Assembly (NCBI GenBank): GCA_036873135.1
Contig: JAPTYO010000019.1
Location: 186,001-250,000, forward strand
Length of the DNA: 64,000 bases
Source: Clarkia xantiana subsp. parviflora
Taxonomy: Eukaryota; Streptophyta; Magnoliopsida; Myrtales; Onagraceae
Direction: 5' to 3'
Position 1 is the first letter of the stretch. Each line of letters starts with the position of its first letter. The notes beneath the pieces are model-generated. The model did no database searches. It saw only the letters and a program-made list of their open reading frames with translations, and was not told the origin of the DNA. The position numbers were made by a program, and so were the translations under genes. Positions 45,340 through 57,338 of the stretch are shown piece after piece.

Positions 45340-45840
45340 AGAATTTTTAAGGGATGGAGAGCTAAAAAAATGGTGATAAACCCCACAAATTCTGAGGGAG
45401 ATAAGATAATATATCCATACATATATATTATTCCTTAGTACTCTCTATATAATATGGATATATTAATTATGTATATCAGTATCACCTTGCTATTTTGTAA
45501 TTAATTAATGGCCACTACTTAAATAAGAATATAGATAAGATATGCAGTCTGCAGGTTCAAATTCAATAAAATCTGATGCCATTACATGACATAGAGAGAA
45601 CCATAGATTTTGTCTAATCTTAAGATATATATATTATGTTTGATTATGTCAAATACATGCTTAATCAAAACCGACTTATGTAGTTTAGTTTACAATCAAT
45701 TCTCGAGCTTTATGAGACCCAAAACTCTAATAAATTTATAGTTAGGCAAGCCAGTAATTCTGGGGTCTAAATTTGCACCATATATCAACTTTATTCAACA
45801 ATATTATCTTATTTTCTTATATATCTCCTTTAGTTCACAG
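45340..45840. repeat. Duplicated flank block, copy 1
   Basis: Shares ordered phrases with about 48215-49345: AAGGGATGGAGAGCT, GAGGGAGATAAGATAATATAT, CACCTTGCTATTTTGTAAT, AAGAATATAGATAAGATA, AACTCTAATAA. Diverged. Confidence 0.7.
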
Positions 45841-45843
45841 GGT

Positions 45844-46563
45844 TAATAACTAAAAAACTATCCAAGGTTTGCTCTATGTTAAATCGGGTGTCTGAAGTTT
45901 CAAATGTTAAACTGAAGTGTCCAATGTTTCAATTTTGTAAAAATTTGGTGTCTCCGTCCAAAATTGCAGTTAAATGTAACATAATTGTGTCACGGGCTTG
46001 ACATGTGAGGTGCTAAAATTAAATTCCAAAATTACCCCTAGTCGATAGTGTGCCCCTCACATGCCCAAGTGAAAAGTCAAAACTACCCTTGGTCCAAAAT
46101 AAACTCCTCCCCTCGCCGGAACCTGCACAAGGTCGCCGACGACCATCAATCGGGGCCTGACAGCTCTAATCGGAGCCGTCCGGTCCCGATTGGGCTACTG
46201 ATGGCCCAGATCGGAGCCACATAGCTCCTATCTAGAGCTATGTGGCTCCGATTAAGGCCCTCGTCGACCCAATCGGGGTCAGAGACGGGTGGTGGTCGCC
46301 AGAGATGGGTGGCGGTCGCCGGAGACGAGGTGGTTGTAATTTCACTTCAGGGGTAATTTTGTCATTTCATACTATCTTAAATAAAGTAGTAAATTAAACA
46401 AAAATATTAAAAGGGTAAAAATGTCATTTCATCTCAATCAGTTAAATTTAACTGCAATTTTGGACGGAAAACCAAATTTTTAACAAAACCGAAACCTTGG
46501 ACATTCTATTTTAACATTTGAAACTTCGGACACCTAATTTTAAACACTAGACAGTTTTTTTAG
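45844..46563. mobile_element. Long-TIR MITE family A, variant with different interior
   Basis: Ends GGGTTAATAACTAAAAAAC and inverse match the family A TIRs, but the interior is unrelated and GC-rich. It includes a perfect 18-bp hairpin (46210-46227 and 46235-46252, loop CTATCTA; stem begins ATCGGAGCCACATAGCTC). Confidence 0.75.
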
Positions 46564-47001
46564 TTATTAACCCTATATATTATATTGACTACCTCCTACC
46601 TTATTATCGCGTCCATCGACCCCCATTTACCCGATTTTTGCAAGATTTTCATTATATTTTTGTCGTTCTGTTTTCTTGGTGAACAAGTTGGCTTTGAAGA
46701 TTTTGCAGCTTCGCTTGGTTCAGTTTAATTTTACGTGCATTCCAAGAAACCTACCTTTGCAGCATAAACAATTTGCTCTAAGATACCCCAAATTTCTAAA
46801 AAAAATGCAGAAAATCTCGAAGCAAATCCATAAATAACCGAAACAATTAAAACTGATGTTATGTTACACGATCTACTTAGTTTACAAAACGGTCTCATTA
46901 CAATTACGGAAATTGCATTTGGCGAAGATCCAATTCCGACGATAGAATTCCGGGTCTCTCTTGAACATGAATAATCAATCAATGTGGCACAATATATGTG
47001 A

Positions 47002-47376
47002 TTAGAAACATAGGAAAACACCGCTGTCATGCGGTGAGGTGGCGCATCGGACGACGTCGATAAACATGTTCTCATCGCACGGAATGCAGAGCTTCGAGTT
47101 GGCGGTGAAGTCGTACTCCTCGCGGGCCCGGTCAAGGAGTGCCCTGAAGAGGGGGTGTTCGAGCAAGGCGATCTTGATCACGAAGCGCCGACACTTGTCG
47201 CCCACGTAGACCGCCACGTGGCCTCTCGGGACGTCTCTTGGGATGAACCTATCTTCGTTGTTGATCGGCCGAAACGCCCATTCGCAGCAAGTATCACAAG
47301 GTGAAGATGTAATGGAGTCTATCTTCTTCCACTTGTTCAAGTATGATTTAAGGAGCTTAGACTTTGCCATCTTCAT
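47002..47376 (-). CDS. SAUR-like auxin-responsive protein
   Basis: Intronless 124-codon frame, typical of SAUR genes. The central SAUR domain reads D-V-P-R-G-H-V-A-V-Y-V-G and R-R-F-V-I-K, then H-P-L-F-R-A-L-L-D-R-A-R-E-E-Y-D-F and L-C-I-P-C-D-E-N-M-F. A lysine-rich N-terminus (M-K-M-A-K-S-K-L-L-K) precedes it; a second Met at residue 3 could also be the start. SAUR proteins promote acid growth by inhibiting PP2C.D phosphatases and so activating plasma-membrane H+-ATPases; that role is from the family, not from this sequence. A TATA box lies about 70 bp upstream (47441-47450). The gene looks intact. Confidence 0.93.
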   Translation of the reverse strand: MKMAKSKLLKSYLNKWKKIDSITSSPCDTCCEWAFRPINNEDRFIPRDVPRGHVAVYVGDKCRRFVIKIALLEHPLFRALLDRAREEYDFTANSKLCIPCDENMFIDVVRCATSPHDSGVFLCF

Positions 47377-47440
47377 TTTTGGGGAATGAAGTTGCAGAGA
47401 TGGAGAAGAGTTACTGAGAAGAAGAATATGATAAATGGTT

Positions 47441-47450
47441 GCTTATATAT
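47441..47450 (-). promoter_or_regulatory. TATA box of the SAUR gene
   Basis: ATATATAAGC on the minus strand, about 65-75 bp before the ATG, consistent with the short leaders of SAUR genes. Confidence 0.6.
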
Positions 47451-47550
47451 ACACATACAAGTCCAGACCAAGGCTACAACAATAAATGGTTGATTTGATA
47501 TGTGGAGCATTAGTATGAGCTGTTAATTTTCATATTTTCTTAATATATAT

Positions 47551-48034
47551 CGTAATACCCCATAAGATTTATACTACATCGGTTAGAATGAGGAGATTTG
47601 GAGTCTTAATAAACGAGATGGGTACTACTCAAGTCTAACATGAATTCTTCTTTTTCTAGGCCTAAGTGAGGACAACATGCTTAGTTAGGCTGGGTTGGGC
47701 TTAGTGGGGATAGTCGCTCGGGTTTAGGTGTGTGATAGAATGGTATCAGAGCCGACCCAGGACCGTGATCGGGCTCACGGACCAATGACTATTGACCCGC
47801 GGAGTTCCGATCACCTACCGGGGCAAACGATTCTGGTCTGGCCGCGACGTCGCCTATAAGATTTGTACCACATCAATTAGAATAAGGAGATTTTGAGCAT
47901 TAATAAGTAAGATGAGTACTACTTAAATCCAACATAATTTCTTTATTTTTTAGACTTAAGTGAAGATAATTGAATTAGTTAGACTGGTTAGATTTAGTAG
48001 GAACAGTCAGTCGCTCAGACATAGGGGCGCGACA
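47551..48034 (+). mobile_element. TRIM (terminal-repeat retrotransposon in miniature)
   Basis: Two ~188-bp LTRs (about 47551-47738 and 47845-48034) share ATAAGATTTATACTACATC-type sequence. The first is followed by the iMet PBS TGGTATCAGAGCC (47741-47753), with only about 105 bp between the LTRs. No coding. The LTRs differ considerably, so the insertion is old. Confidence 0.85.
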
Positions 48035-48214
48035 TATATAATTTATTCTACGTGCCATTTTTGTTTTGCCCATTGAGTTAGGAGGATACGAAACCGTACG
48101 AACAATATGCATTGAATATTAATGAATTTGCACTAGTAATTAATAATGGGAAACTAGCTAGATATATCATAGATCAGAAAGTATATTATTTATTATTATT
48201 ACTATTAGTTTTCT

Positions 48215-49335
48215 CTGATTTTTAAGGGATGGAGAGCTCAAAAATGGAGAAGACCCCACAACGTTTTGATTCTCAGGGAGATAAGATAATATATATATAT
48301 ATATAATCTACCTTTGTACTCTCTCTAGCTGCAATACGGATAGATTATACGATTAATAACTAGAAAATTGTCCATTTATTAAAAAGTAGATGTATGAAAT
48401 CTGAAATGTTAAAATGAATTGTCTAAAGTTTTATTATTGTTAAAGTTTGGTGTCTCTGCGCGTCTTTCATCTCTATTCGATCATTTCATCAACCCACTCA
48501 TAATCAATCACTCCTTACTTTTCACAAAATCGTCAAATTTCACCCAAAAATTGAACATCCAAAAGAAAATGTTTCTAGCAGAGTGGTGTGGAGCGATTTC
48601 CAGCGACAACGGAGCGGGATTTACTTACGCGGATGTGACCAACTTCTTAGGTGACTGTCCCGGCAAGATGACGAGAGAAGGGACTGTGTATAAGAGCTCG
48701 AATTTGACAGTCGGTTTCGTCGGAATTGACTTCTCTAAAATAATCATACCGAGACACCACATTTTAACAACATTAAAACCTTAAAAACTACAGTTTAATA
48801 TTTGAAACTTCATACACCTACTTTTAATATAAGGTAAATCTTGGACAGTTTATTAGTTATTAAACCTCGATTATATATATCACATTCACCTTGCTATTTT
48901 GTAATGGCCACTAATGAATTAAGAATATAGATAAGATAAAAGAGATGGAAGAAAAACAAGAAGTGCAAGTAATTCAACATATTGCATACTCTGAGAGAAA
49001 TCAAGGTTACTAGGAATCAAAATACATCTTATCCACTGTCTACACACCCATGCCATGCCATTTCATCTAGAGAACAGTTAGTCATATCACAACTCCTATC
49101 TCATATTTCAAATTAAACACAATAAAATATTTGTGTTACACCAACGAGTTAACCAAACTATAAATTTTGTCTAATCTTAATTAATAAGGAATATATATTA
49201 TGTTTCATGAAGTCACATACTTATATTACGTGTATCAAACCAGTAATTATGCATGAGACCTAAAACTCTAATAATTTTATACCGCGAGACAACTTGTAAT
49301 TCTTAGTTCTAGTTTGCATCCTATATACTAAATCA

Positions 49336-49345
<10 letters not shown>
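48215..49345. repeat. Duplicated flank block, copy 2, with a MITE inserted
   Basis: Counterpart of 45340-45840, here split by the MITE at about 48350-48865. A (TAT)n run occupies 49337-49370. Confidence 0.65.
48350..48865 (+). mobile_element. Long-TIR MITE family A, copy 3
   Basis: Diverged ends (ATTAATAACTAGAAAATTG and inverse). Interior keeps TTACGCGGATGTGACCAAC and GGAATTGACTTCTCTAAAA. Confidence 0.75.
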
Positions 49346-49374
<29 letters not shown>

Positions 49375-50401
49375 TTCCTTTATTTAATTGACATTTATTT
49401 ATTTTCTATGATATATCTAATTTTGAGCACATATCTATAATCAATATATATAGTTATAACATTTTTTACGGTAATCTGATTTACAAACTATTTTTTATAA
49501 AAAGAAAATTCTAATTATATATATACTTCTAATATAGGAGCATTGCTTTAGAAAAATAATAAATAATAAGACACGTATTAGTTTTAAGTTGTATATATTA
49601 AATATTAACAACTATTACTATAATATGTGCAAGAAGCTAGCAGGATGATTAGTGAATAAAATATTGTTGATATGGTATATCTTTAATTGATGAATATATA
49701 ATTTTGGGGACCCGATTCCATCTTTAATTAACATATGGTATATTATGATGTTTGATTTGTTTAAGGGAAATGCAAAAGCCGTACAACCATGTACACATAT
49801 ATATATATACACACATATACGGCGGTGTAAATTAAAATATGGATGGATCATCATGTGGCAATGTATAATTAACTAACTGCATGCATGGGAGGAATGGGCG
49901 TTTGCTTCAGCAGGTACACAACCGAAAATGCAATCAATTCAGAAATCTATAAAAATTGACCAAATTGAATCCAGATATTTTATTTGGGGTTTGACCATTA
50001 TATATATATATATATATATATATGTTTCTTCACATTTACTCATGTAGCTACTGAGACAATTGTGGCTGTATTTGCAGAGAAGCCAGCAAAGCAGCAAATA
50101 GATCCATTCCCCTCTACTACTGAACTTTACCTTCTTGAGTTTGAGTGTGAGGTCTACACAGTCATTTCAGCCACAGACAATTTTGAGACACACACTCCAT
50201 GCATGGAAGAGCCACCCTGGTGGTGGTGGATCAGGGCAAGGTTTTGAGCACCAGGTCTAGAAAAATATGTGTACCCTAGCTTTTTGTAAGGCTCACCAAT
50301 TGTATTTTTATAAAATTATAAAAGATATGAAACTTAGTTTAGTACAGTTAGGAATAAGACGTACGACAAATTTAAATTTTTGATTGAAGTCCTTAGACAC
50401 G

Positions 50402-50456
<55 letters not shown>

Positions 50457-50677
50457 TTTAACAAATGTATACATGGCATAACTTCGATTGGTGCAGTGTG
50501 AAAACATAGCGAGAAAATTAGACGAACTAAATCAACTGTTTCATAAGCTAGTGCATTGTTTGATAGTACGTAGTAGCTAGATCTCAACAATTCCACTCAC
50601 TTTTGATTTGTATTTGGAATACCTATCATATTAGAGATTCAAAATTGTGCATTCTCATACCTTAAGAAAATTAGACG
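49346..50677. other. AT-rich intergenic sequence with a possible exon at 50040-50247
   Basis: Mostly AT-rich, with (TA)n at 49999-50024 and 50404-50448. A GC-richer open stretch at about 50040-50247 (ending M-E-E-P-P-W-W-W-W-I-R-A-R-F) follows the microsatellite. I recognise no family; it may be an exon remnant. Confidence 0.35.
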
Positions 50678-50803
50678 AATTGACCTAACCATGTTAAATC
50701 TTGTCTTCTCTATTGCTTTATTTCTTAATTGTTTGTGAGTGTTGAGAGAATCGATCCTAACAACCGGTATCAAAGCTAAAAAGATTCAACACGATCACTG
50801 AAT

Positions 50804-51540
50804 ATGGAGATGTCGAAGGCTGGAATCGAGAAGTTCAATGGAAACGATTTCGGTTTCTGGAAGACGCAGATTGAAGATTATCTGTACCAGAAAGATCTGT
50901 ACGAACCTTTGTCTAGGGAGAAGCTGGAGTCCATGACGGAGCAGCAGTGGAAGCTTAATGATCGACAAGCCATGGGGTTGATCTGATTGTGTCTTTCCAA
51001 AACGTTGCATTCAACATCTTCAAAGAAACATCAACGGCGGGCGTGTTGAAGGCGCTGGCTAACCTGTAAGAGAAACCATCTGCGATGGACAAGGTATACT
51101 TGATGCGTAGGTTGTTCAATTTACATATGGTTGAAGGTGGTTCTATTGCTGAAGATATAAATGTCTTTAATATGATTGTTTCGCAACTGAGTTCTGTTGA
51201 GATTAACTTTGAGGATGAGGTTAAAACTTTAATTTTGCTGTCTTATCTGCCCGAGTCGTGTGTTACTATTGTTTCCGCGATTAGTAGTTCCCGTGGATCT
51301 GAGAAGCTGGAATTTGATGAAATCTGAAGTGTTGTTCTCAGCAAAAGTATTCGCAAACGAGAAATTGGCGAGTCATCAGGGAGTGTTCTCAGTGTTGACA
51401 GAAGGGGATGAGTAAATCAAATGGTCCAAATCAGCATGGACGTTCAAAATCAAGGAACATAGGAAAATCTCCAGTTAGACCACAAATATCAAGTTGAAAC
51501 TGTGGTAAAAGAAGCCACATTCGAAGTGATTGCTCGAAAC
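50804..51540 (+). pseudogene. Copia gag
   Basis: Starts M-E-M-S-K-A-G-I-E-K-F-N-G-N-D-F-G-F-W-K, a typical copia gag N-terminus. A stop follows at about residue 60, then the frame at 51085 carries Y-L-M-R-R-L-F-N-L and L-L-S-Y-L-P-E-S. A CCHC-like zinc knuckle remnant (N-C-G-K) lies near 51500. Confidence 0.85.
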
Positions 51541-51854
51541 TAAAGAATCAGAAATCTGGTAATGATATTGATTATGTGAACTAAGCAGAATAGATAGGGG
51601 ATGCCCTAATCCTCAATGTGGACAACTCACTTGAATCCTGGATTTTGGATTATGAAGCATCGTTTCACTCGTCTCCAAGCAAGGAGTTGTTCTGAAATTT
51701 CAAGTCTCGAAAGTTTGGAAATGTGTATCTTGCTGATAACAAAGAGTTGGAGATCGAAGGAAGGGGTAATTTATGCACTCACACTCTGTTAGGAAACTAG
51801 TGGACATTGGAAGATGTTAGGTCATTCTTGGTCTCAAGATGAATCTGATCTCAG

Positions 51855-53139
51855 TTGGTCAAATTGGATAGCACGGGTTATGCAGCAGAGTTTGGGAAGG
51901 GTTCTTGGAAGATCAAGAATGGTGTTATGGATGTAGCACGTGGCCTTAAATCTGAAACTTTATACACCACTAAAGGGTGTATAAACGCAACTGCTGTTCA
52001 GGAAAGTGCTTCTAATTCATGTATGTGGCATAACAGATTTGGACACATGAGCTTAAAGGGATGGAGATGTTGGTGGATAAATGAGCTTTAGATAGCCTGA
52101 AATATATTGACATGAGACTCTATGAAAACTGTGTTTTGGGGAAGCATAAATGTGTAGTTTCACGAAGACCACATAGGAGCTAAAGAAGGAACTGTTAGAA
52201 ATAGTCCATACAGAAGTTTGGGGCCAGCTCCAGTTTCATCACTTGGTGGATTCAAGTTCTATGTTACCTTTATTGATGATTTCAGTAATAAGGTATGGGT
52301 TACTTCTTGAAACACAAATCATATGTGTTTACTACTTTCAAGAAGTAGAAAGATGAAGTTGAAAAGCAGATTGGGCTGAAGATCAAATACCTGAGGTCTG
52401 ACAACGGAAGGGAGTAAGCTAGCAGCCGATAAATGATAGCAACAAGAGAAGACATTCCTTAAATTTAGAAAGAACCCAATGAAAACAACCAACCAAACCA
52501 CAACAGCTGGCTTGACTGACGCGGAACAACTACTATTTAAGTTTGGCTAGAACCACTAAGACCGGTAAAAGCAGCAGCAGATTCAATAGCGGTTCTTAAA
52601 AGTCAAAATTCATAGCATTCTGTGCAGCTGAGGGAATTAGACTGATGAAGACAGTTCCTAGCAAGGCAAGACAGAATGACGTCGTGGAAAGGATGAACAT
52701 GACATTGAACAAACGTGCACGAAGTATGGGAATCCATTGTGGACTGCCCAATATGTTCTAGGCAGATGTTGTTAACACAGTTGCCTACTTGATCAACATG
52801 AGACCATCAGTTCCTCTGGGGTTCAAGATTCTTAAAGAGTCATGGACGGGAAAAGAACTTAGGCATTCTCACCTGAGAACTTTTGGGTGCGCATCATATG
52901 TTCAGGTAGATCCAGATAAGAGAGAAAAGCCTGATGTGAAGGCTGTGAAGTTCTACTTCATAGGATATGGTTCTGACAAGTTTGGTTACAGGTTTTGGGA
53001 TGAAAAGAATAGAAATATTCTGAGACACAGTGACGTGACCTTTGATGAAGACGTCGTGTACAAAGAAAGAGATCAGAAGGTTTCAGAGACTCCAAAACAA
53101 GTGAGAGCGAAAGTTGAGTTCGAGATAGAAGAAACTTAA
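51855..53139 (+). pseudogene. Copia gag-pre-integrase and integrase
   Basis: Gag-pre-integrase block M-W-H-N-R-F-G-H-M-S near 52025. The integrase core is broken by stops between 52130 and 52780. The C-terminal part reads H-L-R-T-F-G-C-A-S-Y-V and K-F-Y-F-I-G-Y-G and is open to 53139. Confidence 0.85.
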
Positions 53140-53269
53140 TCAACTCTAGAACTGACGATGAAGAACCGGAGATCGAGTAAGAGGTAGAGTCGGAAATAGA
53201 GCCAGTAACAATTGAGCAGTTGTTGAGGAGATCATCCAGGACCATCAGGCCACTAGACAGGTATTCACA

Positions 53270-54060
53270 CTCGTTATATTACCTCTTGTTGACTGGTGAA
53301 TCAGTAATTGTATATTTACAAAACTTAGTTTATAATTAAAAAAAACAAATAGCATAAGGTATTGCATCCATGTAATTTTTGTTGCTATCTTATTTCAGGT
53401 GATCGATTGTTTGAGTAGCTTCTTATTTTAAGATCAAACATCAATTTTGGATTTCACGTGCTAGTTTCAAGCTCACTCGGAATTTAGATATCGGCTTACT
53501 TTGTTTCTAATGTTGAATTTTTTATATTTAAGTAGTTTTTATTTATGAACTTGTATGATTGGAAGACTTTAAATTATCTATCAAAATATGATGGTGCTTG
53601 ATTTAGGATGTTTTGTAGAATTTGTACAAATTTTGGTCTAAAAAGTAAAAGTGGAGAATGAATGCCTTAAGAAGTAGTAATTCTCGAGAAGAGGCACGGT
53701 CACTGGATGCTGAGGGTATAAATTATAATGTCGAGGGTGGTGTGATATTTCGCTGAGCCGGAAAAGGTGAAAGTATGTTGATTATCGAGGAGTAAAGTTC
53801 GTAATTTTTTCAAAAAAAAATTAAGTTTTTCATTTTCATCAAATTCCGTGTCAACATGAGATATGTTTTGACACGAAAATTATGTGTCTCGTGTCGTGTC
53901 TCGTGTGACACGGGATCTGCCATGTCAACTCCCAAGTTTGGAAAACATGCGACACATTTAGGGTGATCTGTTTTGACACGAGAGATCTGTTGACACGCGT
54001 GTCACTAGCGACACGACATGAATAGACACGACACGATTAGATTTGTCGTTCTGGGAAAGG
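53270..54060. other. Non-copia insert replacing part of the reverse transcriptase
   Basis: AT-rich on the left; the right part (53860-54040) is dense with GACACG/CGTGTC motifs in both orientations. It lies where the N-terminal half of RT should be. Borders and identity unclear. Confidence 0.5.
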
Positions 54061-54179
54061 AACACATCGTGTGTAAACTTAGCATGAGCTTATACATTTG
54101 AAACAAGCACCTAGACAGTGCTACAAGAAGTTTAACTCCTTCATGCGCAAGAACGGGTTCCACATAAGTGAAAAAAAAA

Positions 54180-55192
54180 AAAAAACCAGTGTTATTACTC
54201 TAAGAAGTATACTGATTCTTTTGTATTCCTACTCTTGTATGTGGATGATATATTGCTTTCAGGAGCAAACATGAGGGATATTGATGATCTGAAGGCAAGC
54301 CTTTTAGTGTTTGAGATGAAGGATTTGGGTGCAACGAAGCAAATTCTTGGGACGATGATTTCTCAGGATAGAGCCGCATGCACTTTAAATTTAACCAGGA
54401 GCAGTACATTGAGAAGGTGTTAAGCATGTTCAGGGTGAGTGATGCTAAACCCAGGACTACTCCTTTGGCAAATCACCTAAAACTGTCAAAGGAGCAGTCA
54501 CCCAAGACAGACGAGGAGCGAGAGCAGATGCCACTTCTTCCATATGAATCTGCAGGTTGTAGCTTGATGTATGTTATGGTCTGCACCATACTAGATATAG
54601 CACTTGCAACGGGTGTTGTTAGCAGATTCATGTCAAACCTGGGGAAAGAACATTGTGAAGTTGTGAAGTGGCTTCTGAGATATCTGAGAGGTACGTCTAA
54701 GACCTCACTTTGTTATGGTAAATGCAATGTGATAATGCAGGGTTTGTGGATGCTGATCTCAGTGGAGATGTGGGCTCGAGCGAGAGCACATCTGGTTACA
54801 TCTATACTATAGATGGAACTGCAGTGAGTTGGATGTCCAGGCTTCAGAAGTTTGTTGCTCTTTCATCTTGTGATGCTAAGTATGTGGCAATTGCGGAAGC
54901 CGGGAAGGAGATGATAAAGCTGACGGATTATCTGGAAGAGTTGGGCTTGAAACAATGTGAGAAGATTCTCTACACAGATAGTCAGAGTGACATACATTTG
55001 GTGAAGAACCATGTCCATCATTCGAGGACAAAGCACATTAGGAGAATATATCATTTCACTCGGAAGGTAGTGGAAGATGTCGAGATGTGTTTGGAGAAGA
55101 TAGAGGGTGCGAAGAATCCAGCAGACATGTTGACAAAAAGTGTCGATGTTGGGAAACTGAGCTTGTGTAAAACATCGGTTGGTCTTCTATAG
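54180..55192 (+). pseudogene. Copia reverse transcriptase end and RNase H
   Basis: Carries the catalytic L-L-Y-V-D-D-I-L-L block near 54240, then G-T-M-I-S-Q-D-R, the R-F-M-S-N-L-G-K-E-H and L-R-Y-L-R-G-T blocks, and RNase H with D-A-D-L-S-G-D and Y-T-D-S-Q-S. Three overlapping frames are needed, showing at least two frameshifts. Confidence 0.9.
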
Positions 55193-55299
55193 TTGTTTCA
55201 GAAGACGCGTGGCTAGCAAAGATGCTGAGGTTAATGAGAAATTTTTATGGGAGAATGAACCTTACTTGGAAGATTAAATCAGTATCCAAGTGGGAGAAT

Positions 55300-55564
55300 T
55301 GTTGAGTTATGGATCATGATGCAACAATTGGGCCTAATTGTAGTGACGACCCGAATTATTAGGGCTTATAATTAAGTTTATTCTCTGCAGTTACATATAT
55401 AACGTTGTATTCTCTATAAAGTGTAACCTAAGAGACAATCAATAAATTTCAAGCCGTCATTGTCTATGGACGTATATCGAATTGACCGAACTACGTTAAA
55501 TCTTGTATTCTCTATTACTTCTCTATTTTTAATCGTTTTAGTGTTGGGATAATCAATCCTAACA
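55300..55564 (+). repeat. 3' LTR of the degenerate copia element
   Basis: 265 bp, TGTTGAGTTATGG to CCTAACA. Its last 85 bp match 50678-50762. Confidence 0.85.
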
Positions 55565-56166
55565 GACAAATGATGTTATGAGAACACAAGCAAAACTAGC
55601 TTAGCTTCTTCTGATTCGATTGCATTTGGCGTAGAAACCTTGTATTGTGATAAAATTTGGAAGAACATTAAGAGTCATTTATTCATTGCATGCGTCATAT
55701 ATATATAGTCTATCTATTCTGCATGGGGTAGTGGGTCGAAGTAGTTCATTTCTGCACATGTAGATGGGGCCAATGTGCAGCATCCTTTATTTCAAAGACA
55801 AGTAATGTATTATTTATTAATTATGCCTTTTTACGCGTTTACATATACAGTAGCAAGCTATTGACAGCATGAACTGACTAATACTTAATACTCTAGTATT
55901 ATAAAATTATAAGTAATATGAGTTATGTAAAATATTACCCTCAATAGTAAAAAAACATTACGTTAAATAATATAATTACTATATAGGTTAAATAATAATT
56001 ACTACTGTATAAGAAGTAAATATGGTGGAGATGTGATGATGGGACAGGTAGCATCCAAAGGCAATGGACGTGCAATCATAAGGAATTCATGAGCTAGCAG
56101 GTGTCCCATTCTTCAACTCTGCTCAATTAACTGCATCCCATGCTTCTTCTTGGGAAACACTCGACT
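55565..56166. other. AT-rich intergenic sequence
   Basis: No gene or repeat recognised. Confidence 0.4.
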
Positions 56167-56173
56167 ATTCGAT

Positions 56174-56657
56174 TAGGGTTGTAAACGAGCCGAGTCGAGC
56201 CGAGTATCTGGCAAGCTCGACTCGACTCAGTTTACTCAAGTTTAAACTCGACCGAACCTTAATTTTTCAAGCTCGACTCTGTACCATATTCAACGAGTTC
56301 GAGCTCGGCTCGATAAAAAAAATTCAATCAAATTATAAATGATGCACTTTAGCTCGAGCTCGAACTCAACTCGATTAGCCTTTTGACTCGAACTCGACTT
56401 GAACTCAATCTATACATATATAATATTATTACGTAAAGCTCGAAAAACTCGGACTCGAACTCGACTCGAATAGGCAAAACAAAAAAGCTCGATTAGGCTC
56501 GCGAGCCTCTCGAGTCGAGTATCAGTGAACTCGAACTCAACTCGGTATCAGAAAAAGTTCGACTCGAGCTCGACTCGAAATTTAGCGAGTCTAATTCGAA
56601 TATTGACCGAGCCGATCTCGAGCAGCTCACGAGTAGCTTGACTCGTATACACCCCTA
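56174..56657. mobile_element. hAT-like MITE, GCTCGA-rich
   Basis: Ends TAGGGTTGTAAACGAGCCGA and inverse TAGGGGTGTATACGAGTC. The body is made of CTCGAACTCGACTCGA-type repeats. The 7-bp ATTCGAT flanks both sides (56167-56173 and 56658-56664). Confidence 0.85.
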
Positions 56658-56664
56658 ATTCGAT

Positions 56665-57330
56665 CCCTTCTCTCTTTTCATTATTTTTTATAAATATAAA
56701 GAATGAAAAATCTAAAAAATATAGCTTTTTTTTAATAGATTTTGATTTTTAAAAAAGTAATAGCAAATTCAGTACAAATACAAATACAAATACAAAAAAA
56801 AAAAAAACAAGCTTGCATGCATGTTCTAAACATGAAACAAAATTTTCAAACTCCAAACATTGCATAAACATGAATTATAAATGCCAAGTAGATCTCCATA
56901 TATATATATATGATCATTAATAATGTAGGGTTGATGTATGTTCATCATAATCCACCATAGATTATAAGCCCAGCATAGATATTGTTATGTCATTCTCTTT
57001 AATAAATTTGAAAAGTCCTATCAAGTTGACTTAATTGTACAATCTTCTTTTATTTTTTGCATGTGTAAAATGTTTCATACTGTGCCGCTCACTCATACTT
57101 TATAAGCTTGCGGCTAATTAATGTGTTCTGAATTAGTGTGAGAATTTATAATCTCAAAATTTTATTTACTTTACACCCTATTTATTTATTATAAAAATAA
57201 AGCCTATTTAAATTGATTGCGCCTTAATTTTAGTATCTGAAAACATTTTTTTGGTAATGAAACAAATTGCTGACTTTAATTAAAGCGTAAATTGTAGGTT
57301 TATATCACGAAAAACACTTAAATAAGAACG
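56665..57330. other. AT-rich intergenic sequence
   Basis: No gene or repeat recognised. Confidence 0.4.
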
Positions 57331-57338
57331 ATAATTTA

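Larger units (their letters stand above)
50678..55564 (+). mobile_element. Degenerate Ty1/copia element
   Basis: A truncated 5' LTR end (about 50678-50762) is followed by a damaged iMet PBS (CGGTATCAAAGC), then gag, zinc knuckle, gag-pre-integrase, integrase end, RT end, RNase H, a PPT (AGTGGGAGAA) and a 3' LTR (55300-55564, TGTTGAGTTATGG to CCTAACA). Many stops and frameshifts. A block of about 0.8 kb (53270-54060) replaces part of reverse transcriptase. Confidence 0.9.

Noticed and set aside
47551..48034. Cassandra-type TRIM carrying 5S rRNA sequence
   Set aside because: The LTRs lack the 5S internal promoter sequence; only general TRIM structure is present.
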